This document shows, one piece after another, positions 16,979 to 26,149 of a DNA stretch of 64,000 nucleotides; the stretch's first letter is position 1; each line of letters starts with the position of its first letter. Source of the DNA: Sphingomonas sp. (GTDB lineage Bacteria; Pseudomonadota; Alphaproteobacteria; Sphingomonadales; Sphingomonadaceae); assembly GCF_030145815.1 (NCBI RefSeq), contig NZ_JAIXHL010000008.1, positions 1 through 64,000 on the forward strand. The letters are read 5' to 3'. Under the pieces are notes generated by a model, which searched no databases, had not been told where the DNA came from, and worked only from the letters and a program-made list of their open reading frames with translations. A program made the position numbers and the translations under genes.

Positions 16979-19429
16979 TTATCGCGATCCGTTGCGCCGT
17001 GCATCCGCATTTTTCGTCCGCAACGTCGCATTGGCGGCGGCGGGATCGTCGGGCCAAGGGTGGCGGGGGTAGCGGCCGCGCATTTCCTTGGCGACATCGG
17101 CCCAGCTGCCCTTCCAGAAACCGGGCAGGTCGCGTGTCGTCTGGATCGGTCGCCCGGCGGGGGAGGTGAGCGAGAGCACCAGTGGCGTCCCGTCGCCCAG
17201 CATGGGGTGAGTCGCGAGGCCGAACAGCGCCTGCACCCGCACTTCGACGGTCGGGCCGCCCTCTGCAGCATAGTCGATCGCATGACTCGACCCGGCGGGC
17301 GTCTCGAGCCGCGCCGGGGCGAGGCGGTCGAGCGTCTTCTGCCCGTCCCACCCGATGCGGTTCTGCAGCGCCTGGCTCAGTCCCTCGCCCGAAACCGCAT
17401 TGAGCCGGCGCTTGCCCACCAGCAGCGGGGGCAGCCAGTCGTCGAGATCGGCGGTCAGTGCTGCGTCCGAGAGTGCCTCCAGCCCGGCATAGGCCGCGCG
17501 CGTTCGTAGCGCCTGTGCGGGGTCGGACCAGGGCAGTAGCGCCAGGCCATGCGCGCGCACACCATTTAGCAGCGCCGCCGCGACCTCGTCCGGGTCGGCT
17601 TGCGTGTCAGGGCCGGAGGACAGACGGATTGCGCCCAGCCGCCGCTCGCGCGTCGCCTCCACCCGGCCGGTCGCGGGGTCGAAGCGAACCTGGCGGCGCG
17701 TTTCGATCCGGTCGGCGAACAGGCTTTCGATCTGGTCCGGGTTGAGGGCCGCGGCGGAGAGGATGCGTGCACCCGCCGCCATTCCTTGCGTCTCGGCGAC
17801 CGCGAGCCATTCGTGGCGGGCGAGCGCGGAAGTCGGGTCCAGCTTGAACCCGCGCCCGCCCGCCGATGCCCAGCTCTCGCCAGACGCATCGGGGCGGCGC
17901 GCGATGCGGTCGGGGAAGGCGAGGGCGATGCACAGGGCAACCTGCTCCGCGCCGGACTCGGTGCTGGCTGGCGCCGAAGGGGCCAGCTTCGCCCAGCGTT
18001 CCGCCAGTTTTCGCGCCGCATCCGCACGCTGGCCGCGTTCGCTGCGCCAGCGGCGCATGCGGGTTTCGAGATCGGCGTCATTGCCGCCCAGCCCGCGCTC
18101 GCCGAGCAGCACCGCGACCTGCGCGGCGGTGGTAGCCATGCCCATCTCCCCCGCGCGCACCAGCATGTGACCGAGCCGGGGCGGGAGCGGGAGCGCGGCG
18201 ATCGCCTTACCATGCGCGGTCGGGCGCCCGTCGGCGTCGAGCGCGTCGAGGGTGGTCAGCCGCGCCCGCGCCTCGGCCACCGCAGCGGCCGGCGGCGCGT
18301 CGAGCCAGCGCAGCTCGCGCGGATCGGCAACACCCCACAAGGCGCAATCGAGCGTCAGCGCCGACAGGTCGGCTTCCAATATCTCAGGTGGATCATAGGG
18401 CGGCAGGCCAGCGGTCGCCGCCGCCTCCCACAGCCGGTACGCGACCCCCGGCCCCTGCCGCGCGGCGCGGCCCGCGCGCTGCGTCGCCGATGCCTGGCTC
18501 GCGCGTTCGGTGACGAGCCGTGTCATCCCCGCCGCGCGGTCATAGCGCGGACGGCGAGCCAGCCCCGAGTCCACCACCACCCGGATGCCGTCGAGCGTGA
18601 GCGAGGTTTCGGCGATCGATGTCGCCAGCACGATCTTGCGCTGCCCGGTCGGATCGGGGGCGATGGCGGCGCGCTGGGCCGCGGGGTCGAGGCTGCCGTG
18701 CAGCTTGTGGACGATGGCGTCGGGAATATCGCCCAGCCGTTCGGCGGTCCGCTCGATCTCGGCAACGCCGGGCAGGAAGGCGAGGATGCCGCCCTCCGCC
18801 TCGCGCAGTGCCAGCCGGATCGCAGCGGCGACGGGTTCGTCGATCCGCGCTTCGGCGGGGCGGCCGAGATGGCGCAGCTCCAGCGGATAGCTGCGCCCTT
18901 CGCTCTCGATCACCGGCGCGCCGTCCATGAGCGTGGAGAAGCGCGCGCCGTCGAGCGTTGCCGACATCGCGACCAGCCGCAGGTCGGGCCGCAGCGCCCC
19001 CTGCGCATCCCGCGCCAGCGCAAGCCCGAAATCACTGTCGAGGCTGCGCTCATGCACCTCGTCGAACAGCACTGCGCTGACTCCGGCGAGTTCGGGATCG
19101 GCCTGGATGCGGTTGACAAAAATCCCCTCGGTCACGACGGTCACCCGCGTCGCGGCGGAGCGCCGCGTGTCCATCCGTGTGGCATAGCCGAACGTGCCGC
19201 CGACCTTCTCCCCCGCCAGCGCCGCCATCCGCTCGGCAGCGGCGCGCGCGGCGAGGCGGCGGGGGGAGAGCAGCAAGATTTCGCCGTCGCACCAGGGCTC
19301 GGTCAGCAGCGCCGGTGCGACCGCTGTCGTCTTGCCCGCGCCCGGCGGCGCGACCAGCACCGTGTTGTTCGATCCGCGCAGCGCGGCGAGCAAATCGGGC
19401 AGTACGGCATGGATCGGCAGGTCGCTCAC
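16979..19429 (-). CDS. hrpB: ATP-dependent helicase HrpB
   Basis: HrpB is a DEAH-box helicase of unknown physiological substrate, common in proteobacteria. The 816-residue product has the Walker A segment APPGAGKTT (residues 28-36) and the DEVH box at 123-126. Helicase motifs V and VI (QRAGRAARQGPG) follow, with the C-terminal HrpB domain ending in the typical DLPGFWKGSWADVAKEMRGR-PRHPWP region. GTG 19429 is taken as start because the family-like sequence begins there. Long open frames on the opposite strand are composition artefacts. Confidence 0.95.
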   Translation of the reverse strand: MSDLPIHAVLPDLLAALRGSNNTVLVAPPGAGKTTAVAPALLTEPWCDGEILLLSPRRLAARAAAERMAALAGEKVGGTFGYATRMDTRRSAATRVTVVTEGIFVNRIQADPELAGVSAVLFDEVHERSLDSDFGLALARDAQGALRPDLRLVAMSATLDGARFSTLMDGAPVIESEGRSYPLELRHLGRPAEARIDEPVAAAIRLALREAEGGILAFLPGVAEIERTAERLGDIPDAIVHKLHGSLDPAAQRAAIAPDPTGQRKIVLATSIAETSLTLDGIRVVVDSGLARRPRYDRAAGMTRLVTERASQASATQRAGRAARQGPGVAYRLWEAAATAGLPPYDPPEILEADLSALTLDCALWGVADPRELRWLDAPPAAAVAEARARLTTLDALDADGRPTAHGKAIAALPLPPRLGHMLVRAGEMGMATTAAQVAVLLGERGLGGNDADLETRMRRWRSERGQRADAARKLAERWAKLAPSAPASTESGAEQVALCIALAFPDRIARRPDASGESWASAGGRGFKLDPTSALARHEWLAVAETQGMAAGARILSAAALNPDQIESLFADRIETRRQVRFDPATGRVEATRERRLGAIRLSSGPDTQADPDEVAAALLNGVRAHGLALLPWSDPAQALRTRAAYAGLEALSDAALTADLDDWLPPLLVGKRRLNAVSGEGLSQALQNRIGWDGQKTLDRLAPARLETPAGSSHAIDYAAEGGPTVEVRVQALFGLATHPMLGDGTPLVLSLTSPAGRPIQTTRDLPGFWKGSWADVAKEMRGRYPRHPWPDDPAAANATLRTKNADARRNGSR

Positions 19430-19523
19430 CCGCCCGCCCTACGCAATTCGGCGCGTCGCTTGAAGCCGCGATGGCACTTGATCGCGCGGTGCGCGTTGCG
19501 CCCAATCGGAAAGGAGACACGAT

Positions 19524-19736
19524 ATGGCACGTACGGTTTCGAGCTTCACGGTCGCGGCAGACGGCAAGGGCGATTATCTGCTGAATTTCGAGGATGAGGA
19601 TGGCGAGACGATCGAGCTGACCGCCAGCTTCGAACAGCTCGACCTGATCGCCGACGCGATCGGCGAAGCGCTCGATGCGGACGAGGAAGACGCGCTCGGC
19701 GTCGATGACGACGCGGACGAGCCGGTCGAGGAGTGA
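19524..19736 (+). CDS. Small acidic hypothetical protein
   Basis: A 70-residue protein with an excellent ribosome-binding site (AAAGGAGACACG) before ATG 19524. About one third of the residues are Asp or Glu, concentrated in the second half (DADEEDALGVDDDADEP), giving a very low isoelectric point. There is no signal peptide or membrane helix. It reads divergently from hrpB. No function can be assigned. The strong translation signal and the clear coding composition argue that it is real. Confidence 0.7.
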   Translation: MARTVSSFTVAADGKGDYLLNFEDEDGETIELTASFEQLDLIADAIGEALDADEEDALGVDDDADEPVEE

Positions 19737-19753
19737 AAGGCGGCAATCGCGAC

Positions 19754-19872
19754 GTTCCCTTTCGTCACCCCCGCGAAAGCGGGGGCCCATCTCCTCCTCT
19801 ATCGGCGCACCGAGCCGGTGCGTGGTTGGACAGTCCGGGAGATAGGTCCCCGCTTTCGCGGCGATGACGGGA
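19754..19872. repeat. Long inverted-repeat element, family B
   Basis: Two arms of about 32 bases, one beginning CGTCACCCCCGCGAAAGC (19763-19794) and its near-complement ending CCGCTTTCGCGGCGATGACG (19837-19869), flank a 42-base centre that itself holds a GCACCG/CGGTGC hairpin. It fills the gap between two convergent genes. Elements of this sequence type are widespread intergenic palindromes in sphingomonads (from general knowledge). It may also act as a bidirectional terminator. Confidence 0.8.
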
Positions 19873-19874
19873 AT

Positions 19875-20888
19875 CTAATACGCCCGCGCCACCGCGAACT
19901 CGACCGCCTCGATCATCGCGTCCTTCGCGGCGCTGGCCGGAAATCCGCCGATGGCGTCGATCGCGCGCTGGCCATAATGGCGGGCGCGGGCGAGCGTGTC
20001 GTCGACCGCGCGGCTGGAGCGGACCAGTTCGATCGCATGGGCGAAGTCGGCGTCGTCGTTGCGGCGACCGAGCACTGCCTCGCGCCAGAATGCCCGCTCT
20101 TCCTCCGACCCGCGCGCATAAGCGAGAATGACGGGCAGCGTCATCTTGCCCTCCCGGAAATCGTCGCCCGCGTCCTTGCCCATCGTGCCAGCGTCGGAAA
20201 CATAATCGATCGCGTCGTCGACCAGCTGGAACGCGATGCCGAGGTTGCGGCCATAGGCGTCGAGTGCGGCCTCGTCTGCCTCGCTGCGTTCGGCAACCAC
20301 GGCGGCGATGCGGCACGCGGCGGCGAACAAGGCAGCGGTCTTTGCGCCGATGATGTCGAGATAGCGCCCCTCGTCCAATTCGACCCGGCGCGCGGCGGTG
20401 AGCTGGTTGACCTCACCCTCCGCGATCACCGCGCTGGCGTTGGACAGGATCTTGAGTACCTTCAGGCTGCCATCTTCGACCATCAGCTCGAAACTGCGGC
20501 TGAACAGGAAGTCGCCGACCAGCACGCTTGCCGGATTGCCCCAGATAAGGTTCGCGGTGCGCTTGCCGCGGCGCATGTCGCTGCCATCGACGACGTCGTC
20601 GTGGAGCAACGTCGCGGTGTGGATGAACTCGACCGCTGCGGCCAGCCGGTGGTGGCGATTGCCCGGATAGTCGAGCAGCCGCGCACTCGCCAGCGTCAGC
20701 ATCGGGCGCATCCGCTTGCCCCCGCCGGCGATCAGGTGCCCCGCCAGCTCCGGGATCAACGGGATCTGCGACTGCATGCGATCGAGGATCACCGAGTTGA
20801 CATGGTTCATGTCACCCGCAACCAGCGCGATCATCGGTTCGAGTGAGGGTTCGGCCCCACGGCCGATGCGATGAATGGTCGCGCTCAT
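19875..20888 (-). CDS. ispB: Polyprenyl (octa/decaprenyl) diphosphate synthase
   Basis: This all-trans polyprenyl diphosphate synthase makes the ubiquinone side chain. The 337-residue protein has the first Asp-rich motif DDVVD at 97-101 within LLHDDVVDGSDMRRG. The GGGKRMRP segment lies near 55-62, and the second Asp-rich motif is FQLVDDAIDY. Start ATG 20888 gives the normal family length. The frame is open far upstream only because of composition. The product chain length (C40, C45 or C50) cannot be read from the sequence. Sphingomonads usually make Q-10, so a decaprenyl enzyme is plausible. Confidence 0.92.
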   Translation of the reverse strand: MSATIHRIGRGAEPSLEPMIALVAGDMNHVNSVILDRMQSQIPLIPELAGHLIAGGGKRMRPMLTLASARLLDYPGNRHHRLAAAVEFIHTATLLHDDVVDGSDMRRGKRTANLIWGNPASVLVGDFLFSRSFELMVEDGSLKVLKILSNASAVIAEGEVNQLTAARRVELDEGRYLDIIGAKTAALFAAACRIAAVVAERSEADEAALDAYGRNLGIAFQLVDDAIDYVSDAGTMGKDAGDDFREGKMTLPVILAYARGSEEERAFWREAVLGRRNDDADFAHAIELVRSSRAVDDTLARARHYGQRAIDAIGGFPASAAKDAMIEAVEFAVARAY

Positions 20889-21002
20889 GGCGACGCGATG
20901 GCGGCAACTTGCCGTAAAGGCAAGTGGCTGGGGGTTGCGCGGGGCGGAAAGCGCGGCAACAAGGCACCCGCGCGGCCGATAGCGCGACCGGAGGGCAGAC
21001 AT

Positions 21003-21296
21003 ATGAGCGACGAAACGCTGCAGCGCTATCGCCAGAGCATCGACCGGATCGACGCGGCGCTGGTGTTCCTGCTCGCCGAGCGCTTCCAGATCACCCAGGC
21101 GGTCGGGCGCTTCAAGGCTGAGACCAACCTGCCCCCCGCCGATCCCGCGCGCGAGGACCGCCAGATCGCGCGGTTGCGCGAACTCGCTGCCGAAGCCGAT
21201 CTGGATCCCGAATTCTCCGAAAAATTTCTGCGGTTCATCATCGATGAAGTGATCCGTCACCATGCCCGCATGCAGGACGGCCCGGGAACCGAGTAA
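21003..21296 (+). CDS. Chorismate mutase, AroQ type
   Basis: The enzyme converts chorismate to prephenate, the first step towards Phe and Tyr. The 97-residue, all-helical product fits monofunctional AroQ. Arg residues lie in the LQRYRQSIDRIDAAL helix and LLAERFQITQAVGRFK contains the conserved Arg and Lys, with an acidic residue later in PAREDRQIARL. GGAGGG lies upstream of ATG 21003. It is divergent from the polyprenyl synthase gene and separated by 50 bases from the GH130-type gene. Confidence 0.9.
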   Translation: MSDETLQRYRQSIDRIDAALVFLLAERFQITQAVGRFKAETNLPPADPAREDRQIARLRELAAEADLDPEFSEKFLRFIIDEVIRHHARMQDGPGTE

Positions 21297-21346
21297 GGCG
21301 CGGCGCGCTTTGGCGCCTTGGCATAGCGATCAAAGGGGCACAGGCG

Positions 21347-22462
21347 GTGATCGAAGACACGCTGATCTTTTCGCCTGACGATGTCGATCTGTCGCGCTCG
21401 CCGCTGCGCCGGTCGCTCGATGCGGGCACCTATGTGCTCGGCGCGTTCAATCCCGGGCTGACCCGCCTGCCCGGCGGCAATCTGTTGCTGATGGTGCGGG
21501 TGGCAGAGGCACTGACGCAGCCGGTGGTCGACGGCCATGCCCGCGCGATCCGCTGGACGGCCGACGGCTATGTGCTCGATTCCTACCCGCTCGATGCCAT
21601 CGAGATGGACGATCCGCGCACCTTTCGTCTGCGTGGCACCGGCCCGCGCCTGTCGGGTCTGACCTCGCTCTCCTGGCTGCTGCCGGTCGAGATTGCGGGC
21701 GATGGACGCAGCGTGGTGAAGGTCCATTACGACAAGGCGATAGAGCCATCGGCGTCGTTCATGGGTCTCGGGATCGAAGATGCGCGGATCAGCCTGATCG
21801 GCGGCGCGTGGTACATGACCGTGTGCGCAGTGTCGGACGAGCGGCAATGCACCGCGCTCTACCGGTCAGTGAACGGGCTCGATTATCGCTGCGAAGGGAT
21901 CGTGCTCGATCACCAGAACAAGGACATGTGCCTGTTCGAGGGGAAGGTCGGCGGCAAGTTTATGGCGCTGACCCGCCCGCTCGGCGAAGCATGGTTCGCG
22001 CCGCCACCCGACAGCACCTATGCGGGCGGCCCTGCAATCCAGCTCGCCCAGTCGCCCGATGCGCTGCACTGGAAGCCGTTGGATGCGCCCGGGCTGCGCG
22101 CGCGGCGTGGGACCGCGACCAATTTGCGTATGGGCGGCGGAACACCACCGGTGCTGACGCCGCAGGGCTGGCTGATGCTCTATCACGGCGTCGAACAACG
22201 CGGCGCGATCGGCACCTATCGCACCTATTGGGCGATGCTGGACCGTGACGATCCTTCGGCCCTGCTGCGGCAGGAGGATGGGGGGCCTCTGCTCGAGGAG
22301 CTGCCCGCGCTCACCGACCCGATCGCCGATCGCCGCTATCTCCCGTCGTCGGTGGTGTTCAGCACGGGAATCGTCGATGCGGGTGACAGCTGGATCGTTG
22401 CCAGCGGCGAGGCGGACCTGGCCTGCCGCATTTCGCATGTCCCCAAAGCACGATTCGCATGA
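21347..22462 (+). CDS. GH130-family glycoside phosphorylase/hydrolase-like protein
   Basis: The 371-residue protein has the five-bladed beta-propeller motifs of glycoside hydrolase family 130: FNPGLTRLPGGNLLLMVRV near the start, GLGIEDARI in the middle (Asp proposed as general acid) and GGGTPPVLTPQGWLMLYHGV towards the end. Known members act on beta-mannosides by phosphorolysis or hydrolysis. No other mannan or carbohydrate genes are nearby, so the substrate is open. Start GTG 21347 has AAAGGGG upstream. No signal peptide is seen, so it is cytoplasmic. Confidence 0.85.
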   Translation: MIEDTLIFSPDDVDLSRSPLRRSLDAGTYVLGAFNPGLTRLPGGNLLLMVRVAEALTQPVVDGHARAIRWTADGYVLDSYPLDAIEMDDPRTFRLRGTGPRLSGLTSLSWLLPVEIAGDGRSVVKVHYDKAIEPSASFMGLGIEDARISLIGGAWYMTVCAVSDERQCTALYRSVNGLDYRCEGIVLDHQNKDMCLFEGKVGGKFMALTRPLGEAWFAPPPDSTYAGGPAIQLAQSPDALHWKPLDAPGLRARRGTATNLRMGGGTPPVLTPQGWLMLYHGVEQRGAIGTYRTYWAMLDRDDPSALLRQEDGGPLLEELPALTDPIADRRYLPSSVVFSTGIVDAGDSWIVASGEADLACRISHVPKARFA

Positions 22463-22558
22463 TCGCGCCTTCGCAGTGGCACAATTTTGCGACAAAGCGC
22501 GGTTAGTGCGCACTGCCGGATAGCGGTCGGCTCATATTTTCGGTTGTGGAGTAAGTAG

Positions 22559-25105
22559 ATGCGGCAAGCGGCGTGGATCACGGCTGTGTTGATGACAACG
22601 GCCTCGCCCGCGGCGCTGGCCGCGACCCAGACCGGTGTGCCTTCCCCCGCGACCGCACCGCAGCAAGCCGAGCCGGAACAGGAGTCCGGCGCGCCGGGTG
22701 GCTCGACGATGGGCGACGAGGTCGAGGAAGTGGTCATCACCGGCAGCGCGCCGCGCGGGTCGGTGCCTGGCGACGTCAAGCCCGAGCTGGTGCTCAATCC
22801 CGCCGATATCCGCGCTTATGGCGTGGGTTCGCTCGCCGAGCTGCTGACCGAGCTGGAGCCGCAGACGCGCAGCGGACGCGGGCGTGGCGGGGGCGCGCCG
22901 GTGCTGTTGCTCAGCGGGCGGCGTATTTCCGGCTTCGGCGAAATCCGCGACATTCCGCCTGAAGCGATCGAGCGGATCGACATTCTGCCGGAAGAGGCTG
23001 CACTCAAGCTCGGCTATCGCGCCGACCAGCGCGTCGTGAATATCGTGCTGCGCCGCCGCTTCCGCTCGTTCACGGTCGAGCTTGATGGCAGCACAGCGAC
23101 CGATGGCGGAACCGGGGGACAAGATGTCGAGCTGAGCATGCTGCGGCTCAACCCCAATGGCCGCATCAACCTCGACCTCGAATATGAGCGTGACACCGTG
23201 CTGCTGGAGAGCGAGCGCGACATCATTCAGGATCCGCTGTTTCCGCGCCAGGACACGCAGTTCCGCTCGCTGCGCCCGGCGACGGACAGCTTGACGCTGA
23301 ACGGCGTGCTCAGCCGCAATATCGGCAAGACCGTGGCGACCGCGAATCTGCGGATGGAACAGAATTGGAGTGATTCGCTGCTGGGTCTTCCGACTGGCGG
23401 CACCGATCCGCTCGAGCGCAGCAGCACCACCAACACGCTGCAGGGCGGCGTGTCGTTCAATGGCGATATCTCGACCAAATGGCGCTGGTCGCTGACCGGC
23501 AATTGGGACCGGATCGAAAGCCGCACGCTGACTGACCGCGACACCGGCCTGACCGATTGGGCGCAGTCGGTGTCGAATGTCGGATCGATCGACGGGCTGG
23601 TCAACGGACCGCTCGCCGAGTTGCCGGCGGGCGCGATCAATACCAGCCTGCGCCTGTCGGGGCGGACCAGCGACCTTGACGCGCAATCGCGGCGTGCAGG
23701 GCAGTATGTGGCGACCGATATCGGTCGGACCAGCGGAAGCGCGCGCGCCAATATCGACCTGCCCATCGCCAGCCGGAACAAGGATGTGCTGAGCCCGCTC
23801 GGCAACCTGTCGCTCAATGCCAATGCAGAGGTTGAGCAGCTATCCGACTTCGGCACGCTGTTCACCTATGGCTATGGTGCCAACTGGTCGCCGATCGATG
23901 GGCTGCGCATGCTCGCCTCGTTCACCGAGGAGGAGGGGGCACCCTCAGCCCAGCAGCTGGGCAATCCGGTGGTGGCAACGCCCAATGTGCGCGTGTTCGA
24001 CTTTGTGCGCGGCGAGACGGTCGACATTACCCGGCTCGATGGCGGCAATCCGGGCCTGTCGGCGGACAATCGCAGCGTGATGAAGCTGGGGCTGAACTAT
24101 CAGCCGGTGCAGAAAATCGATCTGAGCTTCAACGTCGATTACACCAAGAGCACGATCCGCGATCCGATCGCGTCCTTCCCGACCGCGACCGCCGAGATCG
24201 AGGCGGCGTTCCCCGATCGCTTCGTGCGCGACGGCAGCGGTCGCCTGATCCGCATCGACAATCGCCCGGTCAATTTCGCGCGCAGCGAGCGCGAGCAGAT
24301 TCGCTGGGGCATCAACTTCTCCGCCCCGATCGCCTCGCCGCTGGCGCGCAAGGCGGCGGAAGAATTCCGGGCGCGGCGCGAGGCGATGATTGCCGCGCGC
24401 GAACGCCAGCAGCAACAGGGCCAGCCGCAGCCGGGGCAGCAGCAACAAGGTCAGCCTGGTGAAGCTGCGCCGCAAACGCCGCCTGAGGGGGCGCGTCCTC
24501 CCCGTGGCGAAGGTGCGCCTGGCGCTGGGCCGGGTGGCGGCGGTCCGCGCTTTGGCGGGGGCGGCGGACGCGGCCCCGGCGGCGGTGGCTTTGGCGGCGG
24601 CCCCGGCGGGCCGGGCGGCGGCGGGCGGCTGCAGATCGGTGTGTTCCACACCGTCGCGCTGACCGACCGGATCGAAATCCGCGACGGCCTACCCGCGCTC
24701 GACCTGCTAGACGGCTCGGCGACGGGCAGCCGGGGCGGATCGCCGCGCCACCAGGTCGAGGTGCGCGCCGGCGTGGTCCGCGACGGGATCGGGCTGCGCG
24801 TCAACGCCGACTGGCAGAGCGCGACGCGGGTCGATGGCGGCGTGACCGGCACCGGCCAGCTGCGGTTCGACGATTTCGCCACCGTTGGGGTGCGGCTGTT
24901 CGCCAATCTCGGTCCGCAGTTCAAATTCGTGCGCGACAATCGCTGGCTGGCGGGCACGCGCGTGGTGCTGTCGGTCGACAATGTGTTCGACAGCCGGTTG
25001 CAGGTCACCGACGCGACGGGAGGGACGCCCTATAGCTATCAGCCTGCCTTGCTGGACCCGGTTGGCCGGACGGTGCGGATCAGCGTGCGGAAGCTGTTTT
25101 TCTAA
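22559..25105 (+). CDS. TonB-dependent outer-membrane receptor
   Basis: The 848-residue protein has a signal peptide (cut near ALA|AT), a TonB-box-like stretch VEEVVITG, a plug domain (about 75-165) and a beta-barrel ending in RKLFF with the terminal Phe needed for barrel assembly. Between about residues 598 and 690 is a low-complexity insert. It is first Arg/Glu-rich, then Gln/Pro/Gly-rich and finally almost pure Gly, and probably forms a long extracellular or periplasmic loop. The ligand is unknown, and no uptake partner genes adjoin. A bidirectional hairpin element follows the stop. Confidence 0.9.
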   Translation: MRQAAWITAVLMTTASPAALAATQTGVPSPATAPQQAEPEQESGAPGGSTMGDEVEEVVITGSAPRGSVPGDVKPELVLNPADIRAYGVGSLAELLTELEPQTRSGRGRGGGAPVLLLSGRRISGFGEIRDIPPEAIERIDILPEEAALKLGYRADQRVVNIVLRRRFRSFTVELDGSTATDGGTGGQDVELSMLRLNPNGRINLDLEYERDTVLLESERDIIQDPLFPRQDTQFRSLRPATDSLTLNGVLSRNIGKTVATANLRMEQNWSDSLLGLPTGGTDPLERSSTTNTLQGGVSFNGDISTKWRWSLTGNWDRIESRTLTDRDTGLTDWAQSVSNVGSIDGLVNGPLAELPAGAINTSLRLSGRTSDLDAQSRRAGQYVATDIGRTSGSARANIDLPIASRNKDVLSPLGNLSLNANAEVEQLSDFGTLFTYGYGANWSPIDGLRMLASFTEEEGAPSAQQLGNPVVATPNVRVFDFVRGETVDITRLDGGNPGLSADNRSVMKLGLNYQPVQKIDLSFNVDYTKSTIRDPIASFPTATAEIEAAFPDRFVRDGSGRLIRIDNRPVNFARSEREQIRWGINFSAPIASPLARKAAEEFRARREAMIAARERQQQQGQPQPGQQQQGQPGEAAPQTPPEGARPPRGEGAPGAGPGGGGPRFGGGGGRGPGGGGFGGGPGGPGGGGRLQIGVFHTVALTDRIEIRDGLPALDLLDGSATGSRGGSPRHQVEVRAGVVRDGIGLRVNADWQSATRVDGGVTGTGQLRFDDFATVGVRLFANLGPQFKFVRDNRWLAGTRVVLSVDNVFDSRLQVTDATGGTPYSYQPALLDPVGRTVRISVRKLFF

Positions 25106-25135
25106 GGCGTCTTTGGCGTCGCTCACGCGACGCGC

Positions 25136-25219
25136 GCGGCACCGGCCCGCTCCCCTACCCGGCCACCCATCTAGGATACTCTGCTTGGGTGGCCGGGTGG
25201 GGGAGCGGGCCGGTGCCGC
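25136..25219. repeat. Long hairpin repeat, family C copy 1 (likely bidirectional terminator)
   Basis: Near-perfect arms of about 34 bases, beginning GCGGCACCGGCCCGCTCCCC and ending in the complementary GGGGAGCGGGCCGGTGCCGC, are separated by only 16 bases. The element lies between convergent genes (TonB receptor and motB). A second copy is at 63468-63548. It lacks a T-run but would form a very stable hairpin in both transcripts. Confidence 0.85.
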
Positions 25220-25243
25220 ACTTCAGCGCAAGCTGAAGCGAAC

Positions 25244-26146
25244 TTACTTGTCCAGCTTGCTCTTGCGGTAGAGCAGGGTGATCGCGACGCGGCGGTTACG
25301 TGGGTCGGCGGGGTTGGCGGCGATCAGCGGTTCGCGGTCGGCGACGCCTTCGATCCGCTCGAAGCGCGACTCCGGTACGCCCGCCGCGACCAGCCGGCGA
25401 CGCGTTTCCTCCGACCGCGCGCTCGACAGCATCCAGTTGTTCATATTGGTCGGGTCGCCATAGCGCAGACTGTCGGTATGGCCGCGGATCATCAGCGGAT
25501 TGTCCGAATCCGCGATCGATTGCGCCACCAGCTTCACCAGCGCCGCCGCATCGGGGACGAAGCTGGTCGTGCCGAGCGCGAACATCGAATAATCGGCATC
25601 GTCCATCAGGTCGATGCGCATCCCCTCCCGCGTCGGCACGAACCGCACCTGCTTGCCGAGGCGTGTGAGGCCATTGGCCTTCATCTTGCGCTCGATTTCG
25701 CTCTTCATCCTGGTAAAGGCCTTGCGGTCGGCGGCGTCCATCGCCTCCTTATTCTTCAAGCTGCCTTTCTCGCCCGTGCCGACCCGGTCGCCACCGGTTG
25801 CGCCGGCGGGGATGGTCATCGACCGCGTGCCGGTCTGCTTGGCGTTGGTCGGGTAATTGTCCTTACCCTGAATCGCATCGCCGCCGAACAGGCCGTTGGA
25901 ACCGGCGCTGTTCTGCTTGAACTCGATCAGTGTCGGCGCAAAGTAATCGGCGAGCGCCTTGCGCTGCTTCTCATTGGTTGCGCCGAGCAGCCACATCAGC
26001 AGGAAGAACGCCATCATCGCCGTCACGAAATCGGCGTAGGCGACCTTCCACGCGCCGCCATGATGACCCCCGCCGCCTTCGACGATGATCTTCTTGACGA
26101 TGATCTTGGGCGGCTGCTTCGCCGCGTGCGGTGCCCTGGCCGTCAC
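25244..26146 (-). CDS. motB: Flagellar motor stator protein MotB
   Basis: MotB anchors the stator to peptidoglycan and carries the ion-binding Asp. In this 300-residue protein the single N-terminal membrane helix contains that residue at Asp39 in VAYADFVTAMMAFFLLMWLLG. A linker follows, and a C-terminal OmpA-type domain contains MIRGHTDSLRYGD and the NNWMLSSARSEETRR peptidoglycan-binding helix. The GTG start is 3 bases after the motA stop. It ends the long flg-mot transcription unit on the minus strand. Confidence 0.95.
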   Translation of the reverse strand: MTARAPHAAKQPPKIIVKKIIVEGGGGHHGGAWKVAYADFVTAMMAFFLLMWLLGATNEKQRKALADYFAPTLIEFKQNSAGSNGLFGGDAIQGKDNYPTNAKQTGTRSMTIPAGATGGDRVGTGEKGSLKNKEAMDAADRKAFTRMKSEIERKMKANGLTRLGKQVRFVPTREGMRIDLMDDADYSMFALGTTSFVPDAAALVKLVAQSIADSDNPLMIRGHTDSLRYGDPTNMNNWMLSSARSEETRRRLVAAGVPESRFERIEGVADREPLIAANPADPRNRRVAITLLYRKSKLDK

Positions 26147-26149
26147 GGA

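Noticed and set aside
17600..19597. A 665-codon plus-strand frame opposite hrpB
   Set aside because: It mirrors hrpB in the antisense frame, is Arg/Gln/His-rich without motifs, and hrpB is clearly the real gene.
22476..22494. TGGCACAATTTTGC before the TonB receptor looks like a sigma-54 promoter
   Set aside because: GG and GC are 9 bases apart, not the 10 required, and the gene is not of a type usually under sigma-54.
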